A DNA stretch of 52,192 bases from NCBI GenBank assembly GCA_900318815.1, contig ONMA01000001.1, forward strand, positions 1 to 52,192, in the 5' to 3' direction. This document shows, one piece after another, positions 33,914 through 41,489 of the stretch (position 1 is its first letter; every line of letters begins with the position of its first letter). Under the pieces are notes generated by a model. The model made no database searches. It was not told the DNA's origin and was given only the letters and a program-made list of their open reading frames with translations. The position numbers and the translations under genes were made by a program. The DNA comes from an uncultured Prevotellaceae bacterium. Its GTDB lineage: Bacteria > Bacteroidota > Bacteroidia > Bacteroidales > Bacteroidaceae.

Positions 33914-34516
33914 TTATTCTATGGGTATCATCACGCCGCACTGGTAATCGGGCGAGTCGATGTCTGTGCCGCTGTACCATTCCATCGTCATAGCGTTGTT
34001 GGGGCAACGATATTCCGGGTGCTGGGGCAGCCACTCCTTATAGAACTTCTGGAACTGCTGCTGGAAGGCTTTCATGCCGCCCTCGAAATGAACCTTCAGC
34101 CATTTGCCGCTGCGGATGGGGAAGAGTCGCATACCCTCCGGCACGCTGCCACCCTTATAAACACCGCCAATCACGTAGGTGAAGGTCTTGCTGCTGCAAG
34201 CGCCAAAATTCACCTCCGCACAGGTCATGCAGTTGTGGTTCTTGCTTTGGCAAGCGTCCCCAGGGGCCGAGCGAGGGATGTCGCAGGTACAGAGTCCGAA
34301 CTCGCCAACGCCGTTATCGATGGCTGCTTGTTGAAAGGCATCTGGAGTCTTGTGTTCCATAAACACTGGTTTGATGATTCTTTCCACATACTCGCTCCAG
34401 AACTTAGGGCACTCTTCCTGACCCTTACAGAATGCGATTTCCTTGGCCATGCCGATAATCTGCACCCTGTCCAACGTAATCATCTCGTGTTTCATCTTTC
34501 TTAATATTTCTTTCAT
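33914..34516 (-). CDS. GyrI-like effector-binding domain protein with a cysteine-rich insert
   Basis: A 200-residue protein of the AraC/GyrI small-molecule effector-binding type without an HTH domain. The signature parts are a start like KHEMITLDRVQIIGMAKE, YVIGGVYKGGSVPEGMRLFPIRSGKWLKVHFEGGMKAF and the ending MEWYSGTDIDSPDYQCGVMIPIE. Between them lies LCTCDIPRSAPGDACQSKNHNCMTCAE, richer in Cys than is usual. Part of its DNA (34244-34278) looks like the short modular repeat and may be an insertion. The start is at 34516; Met8 (34495) is also possible. Neighbours are the VOC gene and, upstream, the intergenic repeat and MerR gene. Confidence 0.75.
   Translation of the reverse strand: MKEILRKMKHEMITLDRVQIIGMAKEIAFCKGQEECPKFWSEYVERIIKPVFMEHKTPDAFQQAAIDNGVGEFGLCTCDIPRSAPGDACQSKNHNCMTCAEVNFGACSSKTFTYVIGGVYKGGSVPEGMRLFPIRSGKWLKVHFEGGMKAFQQQFQKFYKEWLPQHPEYRCPNNAMTMEWYSGTDIDSPDYQCGVMIPIE
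34244..34278. repeat. Possible short modular repeat in the GyrI-like gene
   Basis: Minus-strand TCGCTCGGCCCCTGGGGA followed by CGCTTGCC is similar in layout to CGCTCGACCTCTGGTCGC of the copies at 42011 and 48799. It is the most diverged copy and would encode SAPGDACQ. Confidence 0.35.
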
Positions 34517-34560
34517 TGTGTTACTCTAAGTAACTTCTATTTATTCGTTAATGACGTGCC

Positions 34561-34672
34561 GCCACTCCCCTCCCTTGTAGGGGAGGGGTTGGGGGTGGGG
34601 TCAGTATCTTCTTCGATAACAGGACATTACAGACCCCACCCCTGCCCCTCCCCTTGAAGGGAGGGGAGTGGC
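34561..34672. repeat. Paired GC-rich inverted repeat, intergenic copy
   Basis: The left arm 34561-34602 and right arm 34632-34672 are reverse complements at about 36 of 41 positions. Each contains its own smaller stem (CCCTCCC...GGGAGGG) and a (G)TGGGGTC end. The spacer is 29 nt. It lies between the GyrI-type gene and the MerR gene. The same arms recur inside genes at 37816, 38219 and 49316. Confidence 0.75.
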
Positions 34673-34706
34673 TGCGCGTAGTTTTTGCAATTTATAGAAC
34701 ATACCA

Positions 34707-35531
34707 TTACTCTATTGGTATCTGAATCACCGACAGCCATTTCTCTGGATCTTCTTGGTTCCAGGCTCCGTCGATGTAGCATGTACGGTGCTGTCCTGCG
34801 ACCTTGTAGCCGTGCTCCTCGATGTATTGGAATGCCTCAGTGAACGACTCGTAGAAGCGCTCGTAAGGGCCGACATGCTTCATACAGAGTGCGCGTGGTA
34901 CGGCGGGCAGTCGCTTGAACTGGATGATGACACTATCCAGGCCCATTTCCTCCACCTGTTCGCAATACTCGATGTCGATGTCTGTTGGCGTGTACTCCTT
35001 GTTATGCTCGATGGTGAAGCAGTAGCCCGGCGGTGGACACTTGCAGCCGAGACGCTGCATTTCGGGGCCGATTTTCTCGACACACAGCGGGCCGAGTGCG
35101 GCGTAGTCGGGGACGATTTCACGATGGCTTGCCACGATGATTTCGGGCAGCGATTGAATGCTAAATTTTTCCATTGTCTTCATTTCTTTGCGAGCGTTCC
35201 TCCAGTCGAGCAGCTGGTTGCGACGGGCTATCAGTGCCTTCAGTTGTGCTTCCGTTTCCCTGATCTTCTCGGTCATCTGGCGGATGGTTGGCGTGTGCGA
35301 ACCATCGTCGAATATGTCCTTGATTTCGTCCAGCGAGAAGCCGAGCCGTTTCAGGTCGCGAATGTCCTTCAACTGTTGCATCTGGTCGATGCTGTAATAG
35401 CGGTAGCCAGTCCACTCGTCCACCTCGTCAGGCGCGAGCAGTCCCTTCTGTTCGTAGTGACGCAGGGTCTTAACCGTCACCTGCATCAACTGGGAGAACT
35501 CTCCGATTTTTAACCTTGTTTTCTTACTCAT
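34707..35531 (-). CDS. MerR-family regulator with GyrI-like effector domain
   Basis: A 274-residue BmrR-like activator. The N-terminal winged HTH is LKIGEFSQLMQVTVKTLRHYEQKGLLAPDEVDEWTGYRYY, followed by a dimerisation coiled coil (MTEKIRETEAQLKALIARR) and a C-terminal GyrI-like ligand-binding domain (SLPEIIVASHREIVPDY... ending EDPEKWLSVIQIPIE). By family logic it binds an amphipathic ligand and remodels a promoter with a long spacer. Its own promoter (35562-35594) has exactly that 19-bp spacing and a dyad, so autoregulation is likely. A decayed duplicate, including the promoter, lies at 41490-42170. The related GyrI-only protein sits next door. Confidence 0.9.
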   Translation of the reverse strand: MSKKTRLKIGEFSQLMQVTVKTLRHYEQKGLLAPDEVDEWTGYRYYSIDQMQQLKDIRDLKRLGFSLDEIKDIFDDGSHTPTIRQMTEKIRETEAQLKALIARRNQLLDWRNARKEMKTMEKFSIQSLPEIIVASHREIVPDYAALGPLCVEKIGPEMQRLGCKCPPPGYCFTIEHNKEYTPTDIDIEYCEQVEEMGLDSVIIQFKRLPAVPRALCMKHVGPYERFYESFTEAFQYIEEHGYKVAGQHRTCYIDGAWNQEDPEKWLSVIQIPIE

Positions 35532-35561
35532 ATCGCGCGATCGTTTTTTGCTAAGCGACTG

Positions 35562-35594
35562 CGAAGTTAAGGAATGACCTTAGGGACGAGTCAA
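35562..35594 (-). promoter_or_regulatory. MerR-type promoter with 19-bp spacer and dyad
   Basis: On the minus strand TTGACT (35594-35589) and TAACTTCG (35569-35562) are separated by 19 nt. A dyad TAAGG-5 nt-CCTTA (35568-35582) lies within the spacer. Long spacers with a central dyad are the hallmark of MerR-controlled promoters. The duplicated promoter near 42113-42127 keeps the dyad. Confidence 0.65.
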
Positions 35595-35656
35595 GGGAAA
35601 TGAAGATTTTAACATGGATTTAACATATCGTTCTGATATGATGTTCGGCAACCGTT

Positions 35657-36148
35657 TCATTGGTACTCGACAAGTGTCTTCACCTCACAGCCTTTACTCT
35701 CGTAATAGGCCAGCATCTCTGGTAACTTCTTCAGATCATAGCTGGTGACGCAGTCGGAGAGGACATGCACCGTGAAGCCTGACTTGGCCATGTTGAAACA
35801 CGTTGATTTCACGCAGGCCGTAGCATCAGCACCAGCCACGTAGAACTCTTTGATGCCCTTCGCCGCGATGAAAGCAGAAAAAGCCTCGCTTGTCAGGGCG
35901 TTGCTCTTCGTCTTCACGAAGATGTTGTCTGACACGACCTTCATCTCAGGCACCAGTTCCTCGCCCTTAGTGCCAGGCTTGAACGTTCGCGTAGCAGCTG
36001 TGATGTTGTTATGCTTGATGTACACAATGTGCATCCCCTCGGTTGTGGCCCATTCGATAGCGGCATTGATATTGCCGATGATGTCCCGATAGTGCTTGGT
36101 GATGTCGTTCTGGATGTCGATAACGACCAGTGCTTTGTTGTTTATCAT
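35657..36148 (-). CDS. Isochorismatase-family cysteine hydrolase
   Basis: A 163-residue protein with the cysteine-hydrolase layout: NKALVVIDIQNDITKHY (catalytic Asp), KTKSNALTSEAF (catalytic Lys) and FYVAGADATACVKSTCFNMAKSGFTVHVLSDC (nucleophile Cys in the ACV...T motif). Members hydrolyse isochorismate, nicotinamide or related amides; nicotinamidase metal ligands are not evident, so the substrate is open. Its ATG directly abuts the stop of the zinc-ribbon/PNPOx gene, so both are expressed from the conserved regulon promoter at 36911-36975. Confidence 0.88.
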   Translation of the reverse strand: MINNKALVVIDIQNDITKHYRDIIGNINAAIEWATTEGMHIVYIKHNNITAATRTFKPGTKGEELVPEMKVVSDNIFVKTKSNALTSEAFSAFIAAKGIKEFYVAGADATACVKSTCFNMAKSGFTVHVLSDCVTSYDLKKLPEMLAYYESKGCEVKTLVEYQ

Positions 36149-36880
36149 TTACTCAATCACAAAACTACGTGGATAAAAATCGCTATAGAATCGACCATCG
36201 GTGGCGGTAAACTTCAGAACGCAGTAGTTCGGGTCGGTTACACCACCTGGGTAGTACTGCTCGTCGCCATCACGCCAAATCATCTCCTTGCTCTTAGCAT
36301 CCAACAATACCTCCATCGTACCACGCAGCATCATGCCCTTGAAACCTTCTGCATCGCAGAAATATATCGAGGCCTTGGGGTTGGCCTTGTAGTGAGCCAC
36401 TCGGAGGGAGAAGGTGTTGGTGGTGAAATAGAACGTCTTGATGCCCTCGCGGACACGCGGTGACAGCATGGCCTTGGTACAGGGGAATCCTTCTTCATCG
36501 ACTGACGAGATATAGGCAACGGGCAACGTGTCGGCCATCGTGGCGATCAGTTCCATTACACCAGCCAAGGCCGGATTTTCAGGCATCGCCTCATCGTTGT
36601 TGATGGCAAGAGACTTGCGCCAACGCTTCAGATGTGGGAAGTACATCTTCATCTGTCCGATGTACTCTTCCTTCGTAATCGGCTGCGGCAGACCCTTGTT
36701 GACCTCATTGACAAACTGGGCGCAATGCTCGATCATCTCGTCCATCGTACACTCCTGCAGGAACTTGCCGTCCTTATAGCAGTACATGCAATAATCCTCA
36801 TTCTTCGTGCCGTCGGCATTCGTGCCGAGGACTTCATTAGTGAGCGGCATTCCGCAGCTCTGACAAAATTTCTGTTCCAT
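36149..36880 (-). CDS. Zinc ribbon plus pyridoxamine 5-phosphate oxidase-like flavoprotein
   Basis: A 243-residue two-domain protein. Residues 1-90 are a putative zinc ribbon (FCQSCGMPL...DYCMYCYKDG, four cysteines as CxxC pairs) with a helical tail (CTMDEMIEHCAQFV...HLKRWRK). Residues 95-243 are a PNPOx-like FMN-binding split barrel (LPVAYISSVDEEGFPCTKAM, TFYFTTNTFSLRVAHYKANPKASIYFCDAEGF). Such flavoproteins often reduce or bind small oxidants. The same zinc-ribbon module, about 70% identical by eye, ends the GNAT protein at 48602-49645, but there it carries a 14-residue insert. It has a regulon promoter, copy 2, and precedes the isochorismatase gene. Confidence 0.85.
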   Translation of the reverse strand: MEQKFCQSCGMPLTNEVLGTNADGTKNEDYCMYCYKDGKFLQECTMDEMIEHCAQFVNEVNKGLPQPITKEEYIGQMKMYFPHLKRWRKSLAINNDEAMPENPALAGVMELIATMADTLPVAYISSVDEEGFPCTKAMLSPRVREGIKTFYFTTNTFSLRVAHYKANPKASIYFCDAEGFKGMMLRGTMEVLLDAKSKEMIWRDGDEQYYPGGVTDPNYCVLKFTATDGRFYSDFYPRSFVIE

Positions 36881-36910
36881 ATTATTATCTTTTTATAAGT
36901 TTTGATGCTG

Positions 36911-36975
36911 CAAAAGTATACATATTTGACGAGATAACCAAATATCTGGGATAAACAGCACGTTTCTGTGACGAA
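36911..36975 (-). promoter_or_regulatory. Conserved regulon promoter, copy 2 (zinc ribbon/PNPOx)
   Basis: Minus strand: -7 box TACTTTTG (36918-36911), 19-nt spacer, TTTGG (36942-36938). Plus-strand reading of the upstream direct repeats: TGGGATAAA (36947-36955) and TGTGACGAA (36967-36975). GCAGCATC follows the -7 box. Confidence 0.8.
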
Positions 36976-36980
36976 TTGAA

Positions 36981-39344
36981 CTACATTCTCGCCTTTTGTT
37001 TCTCGCCGGCACCGCTGCCGCGATACTTCGAGCGGGCTTCGTTGAACTTCCAAGTGAGGTCGAGCATGAAAGTGCGACGGGCAGGGTTACTGGTTGTTAA
37101 CTCACGGATGCTGTAGATGACGGCCTCGGTCTTGTTGGTGTTCAGAACATCGACGCAGCGGAGGTCGGCGGTCAGCGTGCCGAGGTTGGGGATTCCAAAT
37201 CCCCTCAAACGGAAGTCGCGCTGCACGCCGAGCGTGAGGTTGAAGCGCTGGGCGGTGATGCTGAAGTTGTTGTAGTCGCCCTTCGTGGCCCACTGGGCGT
37301 TGGCGATCAGACGGAAGCTGTGGGGCAGCTCGATGTCGTTGTTCCAGATGAGCGTGACGTATGGGTCGTTGAGGGTAATGGAAGCCTCCCCGGCTCTCCG
37401 GCTTTTGTAGTTTTGGAAGACGGTGAACGCATACCACATCGGGTGCCACTTGCCAATGGTGGGGCGTGCGGAGAGGCTCAGTGAAAGTTGGTCGTAGTCC
37501 TCCTCACTATTGATTGGACGGACAAGGCTGATGAGCGGATCCGTGCTGCCGGGGAAAGGCTCTGTGGACATGGTCTCGCTGTTCTTCAAGCGGCCATAGT
37601 TGACGGTCAGGTTCGCCCACTTATAGGCTGCGTTGAGCACAAGGCTGTGCGTGTAGGTAGGCAGTAGATAGGGGTTGCCGCTCTGGTAGGTGTAGCGGTT
37701 GACATAGATGGTCGAACTGGTTAGGCTTGAGTAGGCCGGCCGCTGGATGTCGCGACGGTACGACAGGCTCAGTTGCATCTTTCTGATGGGAACGGAGAGG
37801 GTGGCGGTAGGGAAAGCCTCACCCCTGCCCCCTCTCCAATGGGCGAGGGGAGTAGTTACCTCACCCGCTGCATTTCCGCCTTGAGTGTATTCACTCCCCT
37901 CTCCACTCGGAGAGGGGCCGGGGGTGAGGCTGTAGTAGTCGTTCGTCAGGTGCTCGTAGCGCAGGCCTGCCTGGGCAAACACCTTGCCGAACTGTCGGCC
38001 GTACTCGACGAAACCAGCTGCCGACTTCTCGTTGATCTCCGTGTCGGTGGCCTTGACGGGCACATAGTCGGAGGCCAGGAATGTGTAGGCATCTGTGCGG
38101 TGGTTGTAGCTGTACTCGCCGCCAACGGAGAGGTTGCCCTTCAATATGGGATAGCTGAAGATGAGCTTCGAGGCCCAGAAATTGTTGCCGCTGTTGGTGT
38201 TGCTCTCGATTTGGCGAAGACTCTCCCCCTTCCCCTCCCTGTGAGGGAGGGGAGTAGTTAGTTTTGCATCGGAATCTTCGTTGCTTGGGTAACCACTCCC
38301 CTCCATTACAGGGAGGGGTCGGGGGAGGGTCTCTTCCGTCGTCCGCCCTGGCGTCTTGGTGTCATCGAAGAGTCCGTCGATATTGAGGTCGATACCCAGC
38401 TGGCCAACCTTGCCGTTATAATAGGCATTGAAGATATGCTTGCTGAATTTCTCATCCTGCCAGATGCGGCTCTCAGAATGCTCGTCAAATTTGCCGTTCA
38501 CATAGTTGTCCGTATAAAAATGACTGTTGAAATCGGTGCTTGGATGTCGGTCGTATTTGTAGAAGGCACCAAAACTGTGATTCTCATCAACCATGTAGTT
38601 TACCTGCAACTGTGGTGACAAACCCTTCCAGATACTTTTCGACTCCTGCGAGTTGACATTCTTGTAATAGTCGTTTCCCACGAAATAGGTGAGTTCGTGC
38701 TCCTGTAACGACTTTGCATGACCATAGCGCCCTGCCCATAGCGAAGCTGTGACGTCGAGCCCACCCGTGCGGTAGTTTAGATTGAGATTATTCGTCAGCG
38801 TGTAACCATACTGATACATGCCGTCAATATAGTCTTGGAAACTGAAACCTTCGCCCTGCGCTTTCTTCAGCGTGATACGCACGACGGCCTTTGTCGAGGC
38901 GGCATAGCGGGCACCGGGGTTCTGCACCACATCCACATGCTGAATCTGGTCGGAGCGAAGGCGAGAGAGTTCCTTCACGTCCTGCACCCGGCGCCCGTTG
39001 ATATACACTTCCGCATCGCCACGGCCCAGCACCTTCACGCCGCCGTCGCGCTCAGCCTCTAACGAGGGAATCTTCGACAGGGCATCTGAAACGGTTCCCG
39101 CCTTCTCCAGTATCGTACCGGCAACGGTGGTGCGCATGGCGTCGCCCTTCATACGCGTTTTGGGCAGGCGACCCTTTACCACCACGCCACTCAGTTCCTG
39201 TGTCTGGTTGAACCACATCGTCGAGTCCGTCGTAAGGCTACGGGTAGGCGCTCCAGTGGGAATGATGCTGTCGTTTGATTGAGCGAACATTGTCACGGTC
39301 ATCATCATTGCAGCCATCATTGCTGCCAGTCTCATTGTTTTCAT
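36981..39344 (-). CDS. TonB-dependent receptor-like outer-membrane beta-barrel protein
   Basis: A 787-residue outer-membrane protein. Signal peptide KTMRLAAMMAAMMMTVTMFA; no carboxypeptidase-like domain. The plug domain is LSGVVVKGRLPKTRMKGDAM...AEVYINGRRVQDVKELSRLRSDQIQHVDVVQNPG. The barrel ends with RSKYRGSGAGEKQKARM, a usual C-terminal tail in this family. Two in-frame inserts are out of keeping with barrel sequence: TLPRPLPVMEGSGYP...KLTTPLPHREGKG (about 335-370) and LTPGPSPSGEGSEYTQ...TTPLAHWRGGRG (about 470-510). Both are encoded by paired GC-rich inverted repeats. It is divergent from the LytTR gene and has regulon promoter copy 3. The ligand is unknown. Confidence 0.88.
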   Translation of the reverse strand: MKTMRLAAMMAAMMMTVTMFAQSNDSIIPTGAPTRSLTTDSTMWFNQTQELSGVVVKGRLPKTRMKGDAMRTTVAGTILEKAGTVSDALSKIPSLEAERDGGVKVLGRGDAEVYINGRRVQDVKELSRLRSDQIQHVDVVQNPGARYAASTKAVVRITLKKAQGEGFSFQDYIDGMYQYGYTLTNNLNLNYRTGGLDVTASLWAGRYGHAKSLQEHELTYFVGNDYYKNVNSQESKSIWKGLSPQLQVNYMVDENHSFGAFYKYDRHPSTDFNSHFYTDNYVNGKFDEHSESRIWQDEKFSKHIFNAYYNGKVGQLGIDLNIDGLFDDTKTPGRTTEETLPRPLPVMEGSGYPSNEDSDAKLTTPLPHREGKGESLRQIESNTNSGNNFWASKLIFSYPILKGNLSVGGEYSYNHRTDAYTFLASDYVPVKATDTEINEKSAAGFVEYGRQFGKVFAQAGLRYEHLTNDYYSLTPGPSPSGEGSEYTQGGNAAGEVTTPLAHWRGGRGEAFPTATLSVPIRKMQLSLSYRRDIQRPAYSSLTSSTIYVNRYTYQSGNPYLLPTYTHSLVLNAAYKWANLTVNYGRLKNSETMSTEPFPGSTDPLISLVRPINSEEDYDQLSLSLSARPTIGKWHPMWYAFTVFQNYKSRRAGEASITLNDPYVTLIWNNDIELPHSFRLIANAQWATKGDYNNFSITAQRFNLTLGVQRDFRLRGFGIPNLGTLTADLRCVDVLNTNKTEAVIYSIRELTTSNPARRTFMLDLTWKFNEARSKYRGSGAGEKQKARM
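37816..37930. repeat. Paired GC-rich inverted repeat, in frame in the receptor gene (first copy)
   Basis: Arms 37816-37854 and 37891-37930 with a 36-nt spacer. The spacer contains CGCTGCATTTCCGCCTTGAG, almost identical to the spacer of the copy at 49316-49432 in an unrelated gene. In the coding strand it reads LTPGPSPSGEGSEYTQGG and on to TTPLAHWRGGRG. Confidence 0.8.
38219..38333. repeat. Paired GC-rich inverted repeat, in frame in the receptor gene (second copy)
   Basis: Arms 38219-38256 and 38293-38333 with a 36-nt spacer. The arms resemble those at 37816 and 34561 (GGAGGGGAGT ends, inner CCCTCCCTGT stem). The coding strand reads TLPRPLPVMEGSG then TTPLPHREGKG. Confidence 0.75.
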
Positions 39345-39383
39345 ATCATTATTCTTTTAGTTCTTTAGTGGTCTCGTCGTTTT

Positions 39384-39447
39384 GTCGTTTGGGGATTTTA
39401 CATCTGTCGTCGACCTAAACGACCAAACGACTAATCCCCCAAACGAC
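39384..39447. repeat. Inverted repeat in the receptor leader
   Basis: The arms GTCGTTTGGGGATT (39384-39397) and AATCCCCCAAACGAC (39433-39447) pair with one extra C and a 35-nt spacer. Further GTCGTTT/AAACGAC units flank the arms. It lies in the 5-prime leader of the receptor mRNA, between its promoter and ATG. Confidence 0.6.
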
Positions 39448-39458
39448 CAATCACTTTG

Positions 39459-39523
39459 CAAAGGTACGGCTCTATGTTAATCCCTCCAAATTTCTGGGAT
39501 ATTCTGCATGGAAATGTGATGAA
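39459..39523 (-). promoter_or_regulatory. Conserved regulon promoter, copy 3 (receptor; divergent to LytTR)
   Basis: Minus strand: -7 box TACCTTTG (39466-39459), 19-nt spacer, TTTGG (39490-39486). Plus-strand direct repeats TGGGATATT (39495-39503) and TGTGATGAA (39515-39523). The second repeat is 16 nt from the LytTR -7 box, so one bound regulator could control both directions. Confidence 0.8.
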
Positions 39524-39539
39524 TGTCACTTTTATTTTG

Positions 39540-39547
39540 TACTTTTG
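39540..39547 (+). promoter_or_regulatory. -7 box of the LytTR regulator gene
   Basis: TACTTTTG followed by C, 8 nt before the ATG at 39556 from which the original LytTR frame seems to have started. Confidence 0.5.
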
Positions 39548-39612
39548 CACCCCGTATGAAACAGGGATAATTAGAAACGATAACGACGAGAATCGTCAGC
39601 ACCGCATTTGTC

Positions 39613-40473
39613 GTGGTGGCGCTGGCCGTGTTCAAGCCCTTCGGATTGGATGCGTGGCAGTGGCAGGCCTACGTACATCTGGTAGCTTTGGGCGTGATTG
39701 GTTTCACGATCTGCATGATGACGGACATCATCTTGAAGTACGTCGTCAAGATGCCGAGGTCATTTAAGAAAGGCGTCGAGTACATCATCCACCGCAACCT
39801 CTGGTTCCAGTTTGTTAACACACCGCTCGTGGCACTGGGCATCTGCCTCTACCGCCACTTCGTGCTGACCAACCGCGTAGCGGGTAATCAGTTGTCCATC
39901 GTCAATTTCCTCGAAACCCTCGTCATTATCGCCTTCTGCTCCTTCGCCATAGGTCTCTATTGGCGTTTTAAGTTCCGCAGCAAGTATCTGGCGATGGAAC
40001 TGGAAGAGATAAGACTGTTGAATGAGGAACTGAAGGAAATGCAACAAGCCCCCCTTTCGCCCCCCGAGGGGGGCACTATAGCCCCTTCTGCCAGCAGAAC
40101 TATAGAAGCCCCCTCGGGGGCAGTAGGGGGGGCTATTCTTCTTCGTGGCACCACCAACGAATCTGTAACACTCCAGATTTCCCACCTGTTGTTTATTGAG
40201 GCCGTTGGCAACTACGTCAAGGTGAGCCATCTGCGTGACGATAAGGTGCACATCGACATGCTTCGCGCCACGATGAAACAGATGGAGGAAACGTTGCAAG
40301 GCTATCCGATGATTGTCCGCTGCCACCGCGCCTTCCTGGTCAATCTTTGTCAGGTAGAGCAAATCATTTCACATGCCGGCTCCACCCAGCTGCTCATCAA
40401 GCATTGCCACGAATCGCTCCCCGTCTCGCGTAGCAACATGGCGCAAGTTAAAAGTGCAATTAATAACATTTAG
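39613..40473 (+). CDS. Membrane-anchored LytTR-type transcription regulator
   Basis: A 286-residue protein read from the GTG at 39613. Four hydrophobic segments (VALAVFKPFGL, AYVHLVALGVIGFTICMMTDIIL, TPLVALGICLY, FLETLVIIAFCSFAIGLYW) are followed by a short coiled coil (MELEEIRLLNEELKEM) and a C-terminal LytTR DNA-binding domain (LLFIEAVGNYVKVSHLRD...MIVRCHRAFLVNLCQVEQI...LPVSRSNMAQVKSAI). Between coil and LytTR is a roughly 28-residue Pro/Ala insert encoded by a paired repeat (40048-40133). The same frame extends upstream to ATG 39556 as MKQG-stop-LETITTRIVSTAF; the TAA at 39568 looks like a nonsense change, so the native start was probably 39556. It is divergent from the receptor and could be the regulator of the shared promoters. 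Confidence 0.8.
   Translation: MVALAVFKPFGLDAWQWQAYVHLVALGVIGFTICMMTDIILKYVVKMPRSFKKGVEYIIHRNLWFQFVNTPLVALGICLYRHFVLTNRVAGNQLSIVNFLETLVIIAFCSFAIGLYWRFKFRSKYLAMELEEIRLLNEELKEMQQAPLSPPEGGTIAPSASRTIEAPSGAVGGAILLRGTTNESVTLQISHLLFIEAVGNYVKVSHLRDDKVHIDMLRATMKQMEETLQGYPMIVRCHRAFLVNLCQVEQIISHAGSTQLLIKHCHESLPVSRSNMAQVKSAINNI
40048..40133. repeat. Paired C-rich inverted repeat, in frame in the LytTR gene
   Basis: Arms 40048-40081 and 40100-40133 (34 bp each, several mismatches) with an 18-nt spacer. Inner stems CCCCCCGAGGGGGG and CCCCCTCGGGGG. Encodes APLSPPEGGTIAPSASRTIE and on. It joins the coiled coil to the LytTR domain, where extra length is tolerated. Confidence 0.75.
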
Positions 40474-40475
40474 TA

Positions 40476-40852
40476 TCAGTTGCTGTTGCTCATGCGCTCC
40501 TGCTCGGCTTTACCTGCACCTGTTCCCTTATACTCCATCATCAGCTCATCGGCCAGATACTCGTCACTGCGGCAGTGCATGTCGGCCACACCCTCACTGA
40601 TGAGCTTATATGTGTCGGAATCGTAGAAGAATGCCAGCGCATCGACTTGGTAACGAACTCAGGCGTTTCCTCGTCCAACTCATACTCATTGATGAAAGCG
40701 TCCTTGCCTCTCCGCGTAAAACGCTCCGCATAGCGCACGGCCTGGTCGCGCATAGCAGTCAGATAGAAACCCCGTCCGAAGTCCAGTTTGTCGCGAGAGT
40801 GCAGTACGTCGGGTTTCTCAATGCAAAGTGTCGATGCGTGATCGAGTGTCAT
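40476..40852 (-). pseudogene. DUF3990-like gene remnant fused to other gene tails
   Basis: The frame from ATG 40852 (MTLDHASTLCIEKPDVLHSRDKL...RRGKDAFINEYELDEETPEFVTK) is the N-terminal two fifths of a DUF3990 protein, an ADP-ribosyltransferase-like family. It then joins, in another frame, DALAFFYDSDTYKLISEGVADMHCRSDEYLADELMMEY, which looks like the end of a different small cassette gene. This in turn runs into KGTGAGKAEQERM, the typical tail of Bacteroidales outer-membrane receptors. The span length is not a multiple of three. It looks like successive deletions brought three gene ends together. It ends 2 nt after the LytTR stop. Confidence 0.6.
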
Positions 40853-41064
40853 GTCAGTGCCCCCCTTTCCTTCAAAACTTCGGTCAGCTCCTCCACAAGA
40901 TAGTCCTTGCTGAACGTGTGAAGCACGTCGTAGCATGGCACGATATAGTCGTTCAGCACGCCCGACGAGCGTAATGCACTATAAACCTGCGACGCACTCA
41001 TACAAAGCGCGTCCGACAGACTACCTACGCAGAATGTGATGAAATCCAAATGTTCCGTTCTCAT
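40849..41064 (-). CDS. DUF3791 protein
   Basis: A 71-residue protein: MRTEHLDFITFCVGSLSDALCMSASQVYSALRSSGVLNDYIVPCYDVLHTFSKDYLVEELTEVL. The pattern (FxxFC...S...VY..L...GVLxDYIxPCYDVLHT) is that of DUF3791, whose genes usually sit just before DUF3990 genes as a two- or three-gene cassette, possibly an antitoxin-toxin pair (unproven). The stop overlaps the ATG of the DUF3990 remnant by 4 nt. This member looks complete, but its partner is destroyed. Confidence 0.7.
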   Translation of the reverse strand: MRTEHLDFITFCVGSLSDALCMSASQVYSALRSSGVLNDYIVPCYDVLHTFSKDYLVEELTEVLKERGALT

Positions 41065-41489
41065 GCTCCAATTGCTTATATCGTGTGCAAAGTTACAAAA
41101 GATTTCTAAGATTACCCGATACTTTCACATCGCATGCTCCGTGCAATAGTATAGTTTTCATTGAAGAAACTGGTGGTATACATATTGTATACCGATAGGC
41201 AATAATTATATATACCGTTGGTATACTCTTTTATTTTGTTTTGTAACCATTTAATAATAAGGCGATTAATTCATATAATGATGGAAGAAAAAAGGTATCC
41301 ACCTTTCTTTCACGATAAAGAGGTGACGGTAGGGTGATGGTTAAAAGTATCAACCATCACCCTCTAAGCATCATTATTTCAAATTGTTAGCATGAAAGGT
41401 GACGGTTAGAGCCACTTTTCAAGATTTTTTCAGAAAGTGAATTCTGACATGCACATAAAAATCAGAAATCTGCACAAAGTAAAAAAGTA
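41065..41489. other. Gene-free AT-rich stretch with palindromes
   Basis: No gene is supported. There are related small palindromes, GGTATAC-5 nt-GTATACC (41176-41194) and TATACC-GTT-GGTATA (41212-41226), and a hairpin with 12-bp arms AGGGTGATGGTT / AACCATCACCCT (41331-41342 and 41352-41363) flanked by GGTGACGGT on both sides. The hairpin resembles the GGTGACA repeats at 15305. Confidence 0.5.
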
